Below the pieces are notes generated by a model. The model saw only the letters and a list, made by a program, of their open reading frames with translations. It was not told where the DNA came from and ran no database searches. Below, in pieces: positions 48,612 to 61,230 of a stretch of DNA of 64,000 nucleotides; the stretch's first letter is position 1; every line of letters starts with the position of its first letter. Origin of the DNA: Bombardia bombarda (lineage: Eukaryota; Ascomycota; Sordariomycetes; Sordariales; Lasiosphaeriaceae); the NCBI GenBank assembly GCA_030512295.1, contig JAULSR010000002.1, forward strand, positions 2,728,001 through 2,792,000, read 5' to 3'. Both the position numbers and the translations under genes were made by a program.

Positions 48612-51185
48612 TGTCATCTAAGCATCCCGATTGGGCGCCAGTTGAGAATGAACGACTATGGTGACGGTGTCCAGGTCGAGTGAGATATAGCAGGAAAAGA
48701 AGGATGTCGAAAGTGAATGGATGAGTAGTGGGTGTGAAATGCTGGCTATTGAATATGCGCAGTCGTCTGCTAGAGCCAATACCAAAAGGGTAGGTAAACT
48801 AACACCAAGTAGGGTGCGGAGATCAGGAGCTCAATACGTGGCAGCAAGCCAATTTCATGAGCCGACAGTTTGATGCAGGCACAAATACTTGGGATCGAGC
48901 CAGCTGGTCACGGGATATGTGAGTTGTTGGGCGACAGGAGAGGGATAGCGAGGCGTATCGGGCGAAGAGATCCGATCAGTTCAAGATGTCGTAAGTATGC
49001 ACGATGCACACGGAGTTGCGTCCAAGGTTTGTTGGCCAGCCGAGGGTTCACCGACAGGAGAGACCAGAGGAGATGGGCAGATAACGAGCGGCGAGATAGT
49101 ATCGTGGGACAATAGAAGCACCCAAGTACTGCGGACCCGGAACTCGAACCAGAGGGGACGGACAGCGAGATGTGCTAGAGGGGCCAAAGTTGCCCAGCAA
49201 ATTCTACCAAAGTAAGGGAAGAGGTTTCGGCGGCGGCAACGGCGGCGGCGGCAGCGGACAGGGGCAGCAGGCGGGTAGGCAAGTGGATGATTCCGTTACC
49301 TGGAGAGGCTCCAGGTTGGAGCGGAAGGGTGTGGTTGAGGAGGCGCGAGAGGACAGGATTAGGTAGGAGTGGTTGAGGTCAAAGTCAAGAGAGGACGATG
49401 GCTCACGAGGGGTTAGCTGGAGCGCCGTATATTGTGCAGTGGCTAGTCTGCGGGTTGTACCTTCCCATACCAGAGGTACCTTGTCCTTACCAGGTCAGAC
49501 CAGGGCAGGTACAACGGAAGCCAGCAATTGGTCCAATGGATGGCTACCGGCCGGGAAAGACAAGTCGAAGCAGGTGCTACCCAGGGTAATGAAGGTACCT
49601 AAGGCAGGTGCGAAGGGGGGAGACTTGAGAGAACAGCACCGCTAGGCGGTGGGGGGAAGGTGATCAAGGTGGTTTCTGCTATTTCTGTTGCAAAGCAAAC
49701 ACCTTGGCAGCCGCTGTAAGTCTGCCTGCGATGCGTTTAGTGGTGTACTGCGATGGAGGTTCGGGTCGACGGAGTACGCCCTCGACAGTCACAGTGTCCA
49801 GTGCCCCCGCGACAGTCGAGAGAAGTCTGATGGGCAGTTGATAGTTTTGCTCGTGGATCCCTGGTTGTGACTTTCCCAGTGTCTCACCGTTTTCACGCAC
49901 CAAAGTAACAGTCAGCGCCAGGACCATCGGAATCGCGTCGCACCCAGAACGGGGGAAATTGACGGCAACCCCAGCCGATTGGCCAGCTGTGCTCAGAAAC
50001 TGCTGAGATGGCCTGACTTTTGCCAATACCTACCATACCAGTCCCCTCCATCCTTTCTTCGCCCGCCAGAAAAAGCCAATCGGGGTGTTTGGGGCTCGAA
50101 CGCAGACCCCTCGAGCACCCCTTTGGTTTTGGGCCCATTTGCCCTTAGAATCATGCCACTTTCTGACCTGTCGAGGCCAAGGGTCCACCGCCAAGCCGGC
50201 AGTGGCTTGTGGCAAATGGTCCCCCTGATTGGACAGCCGCCGTGTTAGTCGTTGCCGGCTGCTTTCAGTGGCTCTCAGTGGCTGTCAGCCTTACATGAAG
50301 GGAACCCAGAGCGCCCAGGGATGTTCGGGACAAACGGTCTAGAACGCACGGAATCGTCAAAATCAGGCGCTTGAGCCCGTCAGAATCCCTGCCGAACACC
50401 CGGACTTTCTAGATTTCCCAATGTGCGGCCGATGTGGGATGCGGGATGCGGGATGCGTACGGAACGGGATGGACGAGTGCCAAAGTTCAAGACTTTTGAG
50501 GGTGATGATTTCTGGATGAAGTTTTGGTACAAGACGTCGCTTTCGCTCGGCGTGCCAGTTTATGAGTTACCATCGCATCACCGCAGATGCCGTTGGCCCT
50601 TTTCATGTACGAATTTTCGATTACAATCGCTCCATCCCCTCTCACCGCAAAACGCACCAATAAATAATACCAGGGCCGTGCACAAACGATCCTACGCTGC
50701 CAATATTTGCGACAATACGCATTTGATGTGGAGAAGGGAAAGAAGCTCGTCATGGTACTTACCAAGTCTGCAAATTTGCACGTGGGAGGCTTGGGAGGTT
50801 CGGAGGATTTCCAGGTGGAGTATCCTGTAGAAGGGTGTAAAGACTACCCCCACCAAATCTTCAACGCAGATCCTATACACTGTCTGTGTTAGTGCAGCCG
50901 GCCAAATTAGCCCGCAAACTCATCTTCCCCTAACAGCCCCAACTCCAGGGTGAACCCGGACAGCTGGGCATAGCTCCCGTTCGCTGAACCAGCTTGAACC
51001 TAGGCAGGCTGACGTGCCCGCGAGAGCTTGCACGCACGCGTCTCTTCTCCAACCCGATGATGTGCATCGTCTCTCCAACACAACCTAACCCACCATCACA
51101 AGGAAACGCCAAGAAAAGACCAGACGAAGCGTGACAGCCAGCTATCTACACCTTAGAAAACCCCAATTCCTCCCCTCCCTCAGAC
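48612..51185. other. 2.6-kb divergent upstream region bHLH/ATG12
   Basis: It separates the start codons of the bHLH gene (minus) and ATG12 (plus), so contains both promoters and 5' UTRs. A GGC-rich stretch lies at 49226-49275, and AGGT-type tracts near 48788 and 49273. I find no third gene. A tRNA-like T-arm near 49131-49160 was rejected. Confidence 0.5.
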
Positions 51186-51836
51186 ATGTCCTCCCCAATC
51201 CCAGACCTACTAGCAGCGCAAGCCGGACCATCTAGGATGTCGTCTTCCAACTCCCCGCCAGCCTCGCCCGACCTCGACGGCCGGGACTCGCCCGAACTGC
51301 CACTCACCATGTCGGCCTCCACCATGCTGCAGGCGCTGGCGCCCGACGCCACGGCGGCGCTGGCGGCCGCGGGCGAGTTCCCGCAGGAGAAGGTGGTGGT
51401 CCGCTTCAAGCCCGTCGGCGGCTCCGCGCCCGCCCTACGCCGCGAGCTAGTCAAGGTCGTCAGCGCCCACAAGTTCGAGATGGTGGTGGTCTATCTGCGC
51501 AAGGCCCTCAAGGTGCAGGAGACTGACAGCGTGTTCCTCTACGTGAACAGCACATTTGCACCCGCCCTGGATGAGGTGGTGGGGAACCTGTGGAGGGTGA
51601 GTACTAACCGTCCCGTCTCGTCTGTCGTTCATCGTCCCGTTGCCAGCGAATGTGGAAAGAAAGTGGCAGTGGGCTGTTTTGGGTGCAGTGTGGTATCACT
51701 ATTACAACGGACGGGCATCATCATAATTATCATCAAAATGGGCTAACTTGGACGTGATTTTCTATCTGTCTAGTGCTTCAAGGACTCGAATAACCAGCTC
51801 AACGTTTCGTATTCGGTGACGCCCGCCTTTGGGTAG
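51186..51836 (+). CDS. ATG12: Ubiquitin-like autophagy protein Atg12
   Basis: Two exons, 51186-51596 and 51774-51836, give 157 aa. The first ~65 residues are a disordered Ser/Pro-rich extension. The ubiquitin-like fold starts at KVVVRFKPVGGSAPALRREL and continues through VYLRKALKVQETDSVFLYVN, FAPALDEVVGNLWRCF and NQLNVSYSVTPAFG. The protein ends exactly at the Gly that is attached to Atg5, as in other Atg12 proteins, so no processing is needed. Atg12-Atg5 with Atg16 acts as the E3 for Atg8 lipidation at the forming autophagosome. The 177-nt intron removes an in-frame tail that would replace the last exon. Confidence 0.96.
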
Positions 51837-52150
51837 GTGCGGGAATCGCCCATGGCTTTTTACGGTCAGAAGCAACCAGCAGCCGCACGGGACCAAAAGG
51901 CCAAATTGAGGTACGACAAGATTCCGGAAGACGGTTGCAAGCAAGGCTCATCACCGTAACGCACAGGTTTTGTTTACTTCGAAAACCAACAGCATCCTTT
52001 TTATCAACAAATGGTATCCGCAAAACATGCTATCAAAATACCTCCGACGCCGCCGGATGCACTCGAACCAGAATGCACTATCCGAAATCCGAATATGCCT
52101 TAAATGCATTGGGAGGGCTTGCCGAGGAAGAAAAACAAAAAGCCACCTCC
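51837..52150. other. Short convergent spacer ATG12/panB
   Basis: These 314 bases separate two convergent stop codons; presumably overlapping or abutting 3' UTRs. Nothing else is seen. Confidence 0.6.
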
Positions 52151-53196
52151 CTACACCTTCCTAACACTCTCCTCAAACAGCTTTAGCTCTTCTTTCGCGA
52201 TCGGGTACGTGTGCTCAGGGGCAGGGTACTCCCGGCTCTTGACCTCGTCCCGGTAGGCCTCAATAGCCTTCAGGCTCTCTGCCCATACGTCTCCATACTT
52301 CTTAACAAACTTGGGCAGGAATCTTCCCGGTGGGAAGTTGCCCGTCATATCGACCTGGACGAGAACCTGGCCCGAGCAGCCGCTGCCAGCACCAATGCCG
52401 ATGGTGGGGATGGAAAGCTTCTGGGTGACGATGGCTGCGACCTCGGCAGGCACGGCCTCCAGCACGACGGCAAAACAGCCCGCCTCTTGGACGGCGAGTG
52501 CATCCTCGAGGACTTTCATCGCTCCGAGGGAGGTTTTCCCCTGCACACGGAAGCCGCCGAGGGCGTTCTGCCGCTGAGGTGTCAGGCCCACATGGCCAAG
52601 GACTGGAATACCGGCAGTGGTGATCTTTTCGATGGTGTGAGCCATCTCGCGCCCGCCCTCGAGCTTGATGCCCTGCATGCGACCATCTTTGATGAAGCGA
52701 ATAGCTGTTTCGAGGGCCTGTTGTGGTGCAATCTCATAAGACCCCATAGGAAGGTCGCCGACCTGACAGGTGTGTGTTAGTATGGTTGGTATAGGGGATA
52801 TTGAGTACAACATACAGTGAAGGCAGCCTTGGTGGCGCGCGCCACAGACCGACAGTGAAGCAGCATTTCCTCGAGGATGATCTCGCTCGTGTCCTCCATT
52901 CCCAGGGCAACCATGGCCAAGCTGTCACCAACCAGGACCATATCCATACCAGCGGCGTCGGCAACGTGGGCGCTGGGGAAATCGTGGGCGGTGATCATTG
53001 TTATAGGCTCACCCCTCCTGTGCATGGAGCGCAGGGTGCCAATTGTGACCTTCTTTCTTGGATTGACGGGCGGGGTGCCCATCGGAGAGTGGGAGCTCTG
53101 CCGGGCTTGGGAAACCGACAGGGCGGCAGAAAGAGATGGTCGTGTGTTCCGCGAAAGGGAGGCACACGACCTTGCCAATGAAGTTGTGAGAAACAT
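52151..53196 (-). CDS. panB: 3-methyl-2-oxobutanoate hydroxymethyltransferase (ketopantoate hydroxymethyltransferase)
   Basis: Two exons, complement(52816..53196, 52151..52762), give 330 aa with a 53-nt intron. It makes ketopantoate from 2-oxoisovalerate and methylene-tetrahydrofolate, the first committed step to pantothenate. Signatures: MITAHDFPSAHVADAAG, VGDSLAM (metal-binding Asp), EEMLLHCRSVARA, VGDLPMGSYE, IKLEGG, GHVGLTPQ, catalytic Glu in VVLEAVP and TIGIGAGSGCSGQVLV. The first ~35 residues are Arg/Ser/Ala-rich without acids, consistent with mitochondrial import. The yeast counterpart is ECM31. Confidence 0.97.
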
Positions 53197-55234
53197 GATG
53201 GTCTTGTTTTGTGTGTGCGAGTGAGTGCGTCCAACGGAGAAGAAAATATGGGAAAAGCGAGGGCGAAAAAAATTGTGGTGGTTTGATTAAGTGGTTATTC
53301 ACTATTTGCGAGAAGAGAGAGAGTGAGAGGAAATAATCGGAGGTCCATGGCTGGGGCGGGCGAGTTTGCGCAGTTTTTATTCACCAGGTCATGATGGTTT
53401 TTGCTGCGTACAATTGAGTATCTCTCCAAATTTCTTGGTGTTCTCTGGGCCGCCGCCAGCGCCAGCGGCCAGCGGCCGGGCAGTTGCTGGCGAAAGGTTC
53501 GGCTTACCTCGGGGGCACCCAGACTGGAAAGTCCACTATCCACAATTCCGTTTGGGGGAGGGGTCCCCCATCCCTCTTGCCGGTGCGTGGGATGGAACCG
53601 AGGCAAACACTGGCGAACAAGGAGCAAGTTGGACTGCTCGCTTTCTTTTGTTTCACGTCTCTTTGAGCATTCTATCTACAATCTGAGGTAATCCGTGGCT
53701 GTGTCACATACCATAACGGTACCTTAGTTTTAGTAGCGAACTTCCATTGATGGGTAGGCGAGACCAGCCTCACTTTTACAGCTCTCTAGCTCTCAGCCCT
53801 ACTCCGTACTGTCTGGGTGATCAATACCAGCTAGAAACATCAAAGTGTGAATATCTACTGGTTTTCACGTTTCACAGTCCGATCTCGATAGCGCAGGTGA
53901 TGTCGATTGTCGAGGACGTTGCATCGGAAACTCGGACCTCTCCGCAACTAAGCATTTACTCCTCCAGCCCAAAACCGAAAGAGGCGTCAAGGTTGCTTAT
54001 CTGCTTATCCAGCCAGCTGACGCCAGACAGATACAAGTGCGCCCGCGTGACCCAAAACCAAGAGACTGATAGACTTCGCCCATGGATACCGAGTTCGGCT
54101 CAGCGCTTGCCGCCACTGCTTGATTTACTATTATGGTTGCGCGACTCTGCCTGGATTTTAAACTTGTAGTGTAGATTCGGACTAGGGCAAGCCGCCACGA
54201 GTGCATTCCCACAGTGTCGGGTGACTGGGCTTGGCCGGATTCAGCGGGGGGAGGCCCAAAAGAGACAAAGAGACGACGACGAGACGATATGGCACTGCAA
54301 TGGCCTTCCAAGGGACTGAGACACTTGGAGACGAGACGCCTGGACGGACCACTCTCCCCGCCTTTGTTGTCGTCAACTGCTGTGACTGGGCGTCATTTCT
54401 GTCTCCACCGGCGATTCTTGGTACCTTACTCCATTGATGCAAGCGTGTGGATAACCATACTTTGAGCTAGCATGCAAGCCTGCCCACGCAGTACCAAATG
54501 CCAACAATGTTTGAAGTACCTATGCATAATCATGGCTTGCATGAAAACTAAGAGGAAACAACATGGAATATAGATAAGTATTAAGGAAGCAAATCCGTAA
54601 ACTGGGCGGACGCGAAGAAGTAAACCTGGAATAATGGTTCCTATGCGGGAATCCTTCTTGATTGGCTCATCGGTCTTTGAGATGAGTCTAATGTACATCC
54701 ACACGCATTTGGGTGTCTTGTAGGGGTTCCATCCAGGTTGTTGCTTGACTCTAGGCCAAAGAAGTCCAGTGCTCGCCAGCGCATTCGCTCGCCTATTATT
54801 CCATCATTGCAGGCGGCAAACACCGGGACAACGCAGGCACCCATCCCGTAGTTCCCACTGTAGACCACCTATAGAAAGATGACCGTATAAGCCTGACGTC
54901 GTGGACTGGGCGCCGCGAATTCCACTTGTTTCACCTTTTGATCTTTCCACCACCACCACCAGTCACCCAACCACAACAGCCACCTCAGTCACCACACCAT
55001 CCATACCACCTACCCAACCTACAAGAACCTAAACTACCGGCCGGCATAATAAGGCACGGACGAACGACGACACACTAGTAGTCAAGGCAGCGTTGACTCA
55101 ACCGACTTATTACTTGGCTGGACGTACCTTGGTGATCTCCTCGGGTCTCCCATTTCCGCCATACTTTCCACTCTTCCAACGTCTTTTTCAAACTACATCC
55201 CACCGCACTCGAAGTTCCGCCACGACCGCGCACG

Positions 55235-55295
<61 letters not shown>

Positions 55296-55406
55296 CATCA
55301 CGCAACCCCAACATCGCTCCGTTGCTTGCACCACACACACCACATCGCACCCGCCACAGTACCTGCCACCGCGCGCGCGCGAGACAAACGGTCAACAGCA
55401 GCCAAA
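53197..55406. other. 2.2-kb divergent upstream region panB/UBC8
   Basis: It holds the promoters of two divergent genes. A CA microsatellite sits at 55238-55293, about 110 nt before the UBC8 start and probably in its 5' UTR. CCA- and ACC-rich sequence precedes it (54945-55020). No other gene is recognised. Confidence 0.55.
55238..55293. repeat. CA microsatellite upstream of UBC8
   Basis: About 28 CA units without interruption, ending ~113 nt before the UBC8 ATG. Confidence 0.93.
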
Positions 55407-56357
55407 ATGAGCTCCCCGCGCCGCCGTATAGAGACAGATGTGAGTTATCATTGCTTCAGGGGCAAAAGACCGCGCTACCAAGGTCGTGATTGATGTTTGG
55501 CTCACACAGGGACTCTCCTCCTTTTTTTTCCCGTCGTACTAGGTCATGAAGATGTATGCCATCTTACTTAACCCAACCCCTTTGCTTCCCCCCTCCCCTC
55601 AACCTCCTATCAATCATACTAATCCCATGGGCCCGCAGGCTTATGAGCGACTACGAGGTCACTCTGGTCAACGATAATATGCAGGAGTTTTATGTGCGGT
55701 TCAAGGGCCCCACCGAAAGTCGGTACCCAAACACACCCACCTTCTCTTCCCCCTATTCCTCCCATCCTCCTCCTCCTTATACTAGCGACTGACGACAATG
55801 CCAACAAAACACAGCCCCCTTCGAAGGCGGCGTCTGGAAAGTCCGCGTCGAGCTGCCAGACCAGTACCCTTACAAGTCGCCCAGCATCGGCTTCGTCAAC
55901 CGCATCTTCCACCCAAACATCGACGAGCTGTCGGGCTCCGTCTGCCTTGACGTCATCAACCAGACGTGGTCGCCCATGTTCGACATGATCAACATCTTTG
56001 AGGTCTTCCTCCCCCAGCTGCTGCGGTATCCCAACCCGACCGACCCGCTCAACGGCGAGGCGGCCGCCCTGCTTATGCGCGAGCCAAAGAGCTATGATAT
56101 CAAGTGCAAAGGTATGGTCCAATACTTTGAGAGAGGATAGAAGGGGGAAAAAAAAAAAAAAGATTCGGGGATGGAAGGAAATGATAAGAAGCTGATGAAG
56201 AGGGGATAATATGACAGAATACGTCCAGAAATACGCCAGCAAAGACGCGATAGACGAGGCCAGCGCCGAGAGCGAAGACGACGACGACATGTCGTCGGTG
56301 GCGAGCTTTGGCGACGACGACGAGGAGCAGCCCGCCGGGCAGATGGATGATGTATGA
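55407..56357 (+). CDS. UBC8: Ubiquitin-conjugating enzyme E2 Ubc8 (UBE2H type)
   Basis: Five exons, 55407-55439, 55543-55553, 55639-55718, 55815-56111 and 56218-56357, give 186 aa. Exon 2 is only 11 nt; it supplies VMKM between RRIETD and LMSDYEV, a stretch conserved with yeast Ubc8. The E2 fold shows YPYKSPSIGFVNRIFHPNID and the catalytic Cys in SGSVCLDVINQTWSP. The C-terminus has an acidic tail rich in Asp, Glu and Ser, as in UBE2H. In yeast Ubc8 works with the GID/CTLH ubiquitin ligase to degrade gluconeogenic enzymes when glucose returns. The gene is complete and the assignment firm. Confidence 0.96.
55543..55553 (+). other. 11-nt micro-exon of UBC8
   Basis: GTCATGAAGAT lies between acceptor TACTAG and donor GTATGC. 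Joining gives I-E-T-D-V-M-K-M-L-M-S-D, matching the Ubc8 family. Skipping it would shift the frame. Confidence 0.88.
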
Positions 56358-57116
56358 GGGACAGTCCGTCTCCGACTTTTTGCGCTGAGATTTCTTTTTG
56401 CTCTTTTCACACCACACCGCCTAGAGTCATATGGGTTTTTAATGTTTTTTTCCCGTTCAAACCATTGACACCCACATTCACACACACGCACGCATACGAG
56501 CAGAAAACGCCTATGCACAGCACAGCACAGCACACATTGGAGTTGTATATCGGGCTGGCTTTTCGCCCTGCCCCCTTTTCTTTCTTTTGGTTTTGATTTG
56601 TTTCCTTGATATGGGTTTACACTACTTACGTACTGCATGGGCTGGCTGGAACAGTTATGGGAACATTGTGATATGACAGAGTTGAGATCGAATGGAAATG
56701 AGAGCGTGAACCCAGCAATCCAAGTGGGGGCGAGGACAAGGACTTCGAGAAGCTACGTTGGTGGCAGTCGAACTTCAGTCCGGGTTTCTCTGGCAATGTT
56801 ATTTGAGAGAATGAATGAGGAACATCACGTTATTCTTTTTGCTATTGCTGATGTTATGAGATCAGTGCTTTTTGTTGCTTACATTGGACTGCGTATGTGT
56901 TTTGTTCAGCGGAGCTTTATACCCAGTGAGTGAGCCTGCTTGCTCTTCACAGCGTTGGTCGCATGCAAAAAAGGACTATTTTCGATCATGGGAAAAAGAG
57001 GTGGACATGTGACTATGCAAACTAATTCATCCCAGGGGTATCATCGTAATCTATCTGCCAAAATATAATGCCAAAGACGCCATTGTTAAATATATAGCCG
57101 GTGCTTGCCATGGTGA
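56358..57116. other. Convergent 3' region UBC8/CCDC130-like
   Basis: It lies between two convergent gene ends; pyrimidine-rich after the UBC8 stop. No gene is recognised. Confidence 0.55.
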
Positions 57117-58370
57117 TCAGTCCGAGTCGGAGCTGTAGCTCACTAGCCCAGTGGTTCCAGCCGCCGCCACCCTTGATATGGTCGGTGGTGGTGGTGGTGG
57201 ATCGTTTTGTGTAGAAGCAGGAGCACGAGGAGGTGAACGGTCCGGCGTGGTATCCTCCTCAGTTGCTACTATCCGTTTCCTCTTGAGCCCAGGTATTATT
57301 CTAGGGACATTGCTGCTCGGCGGCCGTTTGAAAGAAATGTCCCTGATGTTGTTTCCAAAGTCGAGGAGGAAGGGGTCCTTGGCGGCCCTCGTATTGGTCA
57401 CAATCTCCGACACAAGGTTCTCCTTCATCTTGGATGCGGCGATCTCTGTCTTGAGCAGCTTCTTCGCCGTTCGACCGTAGTCCTTTTTGGACGATAATGT
57501 GCTTCTTTTATCTGTAGCCGACGCGACTGCTGGTTGATCTGAGTTGTGCACCTTGGGCGACATCGCAAATAGAGGGGCCGCCAGGGCCTTCCCAGCCAGC
57601 CTGTCGTTATTCGTATATCCCCCACCACCATCATCTGTATCCGGCAGACTCCCAAAGTCAACGAGCGCCGCCCGCCGAGCATCCCCAGCCGTGCCCGGCA
57701 GCAGCTCAATCCCCAAACTCATGCGATCGCGCAGCTCCTCCGTGCCAACCGCCTCTTTCTCCCGCTCACGTCTCCCAACCCTAAAAGCATCCCGCAGCCG
57801 CCGATTCCGTGCATACGGATCCTCCCACTGCCGCTCCGCAGCATCCTGCAACTCCTCAATCCGCTGCCTCGTCTCAGCCATGCGCTCGCGGTCGGCAATC
57901 GTCTTCTCCAGCCGCCCAAACGCGCTCTCGCGCATGTCCGCGCGCTCCTTCTCCGTCTGAATCACATACCCCTCCTCGCCCGACTTGACCAAGCTGTCAT
58001 CATCGGTGCCCGTGTCCCGCTTCTTGCCGCCGCCGGCGACGACGTAGCGGGTGTTCTGGGGGTCGGTCTGGATCTCGATCTCGCCGCCGCAGGCGGTGTG
58101 GCGCATGCGGAAGGACCAGACGGGGGTGGTGAGGTAGCTGCCGATGCGCTTCTTCTCCGCGTTGAAGCGCACGCCCTGGCCGATGACGGTGGGCGCCGGG
58201 CAGTGCGCGCACCACACGGCAAAGGGCATCTCGAACCGGACGGTGAGGATGCCGTGCGAGGCCAGCTTGGAGGCGCGCGCGCCCAGCGCGTGTTTCTTTC
58301 TGAGCGCGTTGCCTGAGACGACGCCTTCCTGGTCTGGCGGGACGTAGCGTCCCATGTTGAAGCCCTGCAT
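57117..58370 (-). CDS. CWC16/Yju2-family splicing factor, CCDC130/Saf4 type
   Basis: A single exon of 417 aa. The N-terminus NMGRYVPPDQEG and the core FEMPFAVWCAHC...GQGVRFNAEKKRIGSYLTTP...FRMRHTACGGEIEIQTDP match the CCDC130/Saf4 branch rather than Yju2 itself. The first zinc-binding pair is CxxC; the second is HxxC (HTAC) where animal proteins have CxxC, a difference I believe is usual in fungi. A coiled, Arg/Glu-rich region follows (about residues 150-215), then a disordered C-terminus with Pro runs ending in SYSSDSD. Proteins of this family join the spliceosome around the catalytic steps. It is on the same strand as the F-BAR gene upstream. Confidence 0.92.
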   Translation of the reverse strand: MQGFNMGRYVPPDQEGVVSGNALRKKHALGARASKLASHGILTVRFEMPFAVWCAHCPAPTVIGQGVRFNAEKKRIGSYLTTPVWSFRMRHTACGGEIEIQTDPQNTRYVVAGGGKKRDTGTDDDSLVKSGEEGYVIQTEKERADMRESAFGRLEKTIADRERMAETRQRIEELQDAAERQWEDPYARNRRLRDAFRVGRREREKEAVGTEELRDRMSLGIELLPGTAGDARRAALVDFGSLPDTDDGGGGYTNNDRLAGKALAAPLFAMSPKVHNSDQPAVASATDKRSTLSSKKDYGRTAKKLLKTEIAASKMKENLVSEIVTNTRAAKDPFLLDFGNNIRDISFKRPPSSNVPRIIPGLKRKRIVATEEDTTPDRSPPRAPASTQNDPPPPPPTISRVAAAGTTGLVSYSSDSD

Positions 58371-59337
58371 GTTTGCGGTGGTCGTGACTTTTCAGTCGGT
58401 CGTGCCTCTGTGTGTGAGAATAATTTTGTAGTGGCGGGGATCGAAATCGATCGATTGATTTGGTTGGCTTCTCGCTCGTGTCGACCGTGTGTTAGATCGG
58501 TGGGCGACTCGGACGTGGGCTCGTCATAGTAGCTGCGGTGAATTCGATGGCCCAGAGCGAAAGGAAAATCGCCTTCTATCGTTGAAATAGCCTAGAAAAG
58601 GTTTGTTGTTATGGTTTTTGCATGCTCATCTGACAGAACTGTTTCCGTCTCAAAGTTCTGAATGCTCCGGGATTTCCAAAGCGTATTTGGCGGGGTGGCG
58701 TTCCATAGGGCGGCTCGGCGGGCGGTGCTAACAGCAGGCAGGCCCAGACGTTAAGTTAAAGTGGGGCCAAATCGTAAAGGGGGGGAAGAGGAGGACAGGC
58801 ACGACAAGATAAACAAAAGGGGCCATGGCCCTTCTTATTTCAAAATCACCATCATATAAAAACCCCCAGTTGAATAACCAGGTCCTCCCCCATCGAATGC
58901 TATCAATCACTATCTGCCTAGGTACACACTCATCCACAAACATAGAATCCTCCTCTCCCTCCTTCTTTCAATATGACATTATCTTAAACACCCACACACA
59001 CACACACCAATCAGAAGAGTAAATAACAAATCTCGCCATGAGAAAGCTCCTAGCTCCCTCACCCATAAAAAGGCAGAGGCAGCCAATCCATCATCTCTCC
59101 AACATCCCATCTCATCGCATACCATCATCTCATGCTATCCCGTTCTTCGTCGTCGTGACCACCATCGTCATCGCCCTCCATCTCCCATTCCAGTCATATT
59201 TGTTGTTGTTCTTGTTTTCGTCTTGATACTTACTGGTTCGTTCCTATCCCACACCGCCTTCATCGTCCACCATTGTCCCACATCACACCAAACTTCTCTC
59301 ACAAAAGCCACCCACCCATCAAATGGCCCAACTCAAC
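58371..59337. other. Intergenic region between CCDC130-like start and F-BAR end
   Basis: Both neighbours are on minus, so it holds the promoter of the CCDC130-like gene and the 3' UTR of the F-BAR gene. A short CA run lies near 58990-59006. No gene is seen. Confidence 0.55.
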
Positions 59338-61194
59338 TCAGCAAGGCTGCAAGTAATTGCTCGGCACCAGCCCAACCTGCCCATTCCCGCCCTGCACCGT
59401 GGCCTCCCACCAGCCGTCGTCCTGATGCCTCAGCACGGCCAACAGATCGCCCTTGACAAATCCAAGCTCCTCAGCAATAGCCGCCTGGTACATGTACATT
59501 GCTTTTGCTAGATTCACAAAATCATGTCAGCCATCTACCAGCCATCAAATACTCATCAACTCAGTGATAAAGGGGAAAGGAAAAAGTAAAAACTCACCAA
59601 AATGCATAACCGGCCTCCCATCCCTCGTAAACTGCTGCCTCCCCGGCTCCGCCACGCTCCTGCTCCTCTGTCTCGACCCTCCAGCCGCCGCAGCCTGCAC
59701 CGGCCCACTGCCCTCATACAAACTCATCCCCCTGTTCCCGGCCAGGTTCGGGTTCGACATGCTCGCCGCATTCGAGCTCGTCCCCGGCCTCACGGGCGCC
59801 GAATAGTTACTCGCGCTGCTCCCCCCTCCTCTCCCCCGCTGCGACCCGCCATAATCACTGCCCGCCCTCAGCTCCGGCGGCGCCAGCTGCAGGTCCATGC
59901 TGCTCGTCGAGCGGCCATGTCCACCATGTCCGCCACCGGCATGATCCCCCCTCCCGCTCCCCACGCTGTTCCCATACGGACTCGGCGACACGGACCGCGC
60001 CATATCCGGCACAATCGGCGAGTTCTGGCCATTGTGCCGGCTATCATAACGAGAATAACTCCCGCTCCCGCTCCCGCTCCCGCTCCCGCCGCCGTGCCCA
60101 TGCCCATGCCCATGCCCATGCCCCCCACCATGCTCGGTCGGGTTCCGCTTAGGCGCCACAGCCATATGGTGCTGACTGGTCGACGACCCCCTCTCCCTGC
60201 CTCCGCCGCCACCACCGCCAGCAGCATACGGATTGGGCGACGCCGACCGGCCATTATACCCCCCCTGGGGATCCGCCCTCGACCCGGGCCTCGGCGACGC
60301 GCTCCTCACCGGCGCAGGCGACACCGCCCTGGGCACCTCCCCTCCGCCCCTCGTCGGCGGGCGGGACATTGACCGCTGGTGATGATGACTCTGTCCCTGC
60401 TGCTGATGCGCCGACCCCGCATAGCTGCTCCCGGCCCTCGAGCTCCCCGGCCTCTCCCTCTCCCTCTCCCTCTCCCTCTCCCTCTCCCTGTCAGCAGCGG
60501 TAAACATCGTCCTCGTCTGCTGCTGGAACTTGTTCGACGCCTCCTTCATCGCGCGCGACGTGACCGCCGGCGGGGGCACGCCCAGCCGCTGCACCTGCAC
60601 CTGCTGATCGTAGCTCGGCGGCGGGGTGCCGCGCATGCCCGACGCGACCACGCTGCTGCTGCTGCTGCTGCTCCCCGGGACGGGGACAGACCGCGACAGG
60701 GGGTTGGTCGCGCCGGGCGCGGGCGTGGCGATGCCGTGGTAGTGGTCTGCCGACATGCGCGACGAGGACGGCTTGTTGGCCGTCACGACGCCCTTGAGCT
60801 CGGCGAGCGCGAGCGCGATGGGGTCGTCGTCTTCTGGCGGGGGGGCGGCGGCAGATGCCGCCGCCGCCTTTTTCTGGCGCTCGTGCGCGTCGACGGGGAA
60901 GACGTTCTGGCCAATGTTGAGCGCAAGGCTGGAGTTGGCAGCGATGGGGTCTGGGCTGGCGCTTCGGTCGGCGAGCATGTGCGGGGGCTGTTGTTGTTGC
61001 TGCTGTTGTTGTCTGCTCTCCCTGCCGGGGATGGGGCCACGACCCTGATTGTTGGAGACGTGCCACGTGTTTCTGTTGGACGGGGGGCCGACTTCCTTGG
61101 TGCTCTTGCGTCTGCCAAAGGGGCTGTGGTTCTGGAAGAAGCCGCTCTTCTTCTTGAGCACCTTCTTCTCTGGCGGCGTTGCCATGGGAGCCGG

Positions 61195-61230
<36 letters not shown>

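Noticed and set aside
49131..49160. tRNA-like TTCGAGT context on minus
   Set aside because: The stem does not pair and no cloverleaf forms.
55619..56638. 339-codon minus-strand open frame
   Set aside because: Antisense to UBC8 exons, crosses its introns and shows no recognisable family.
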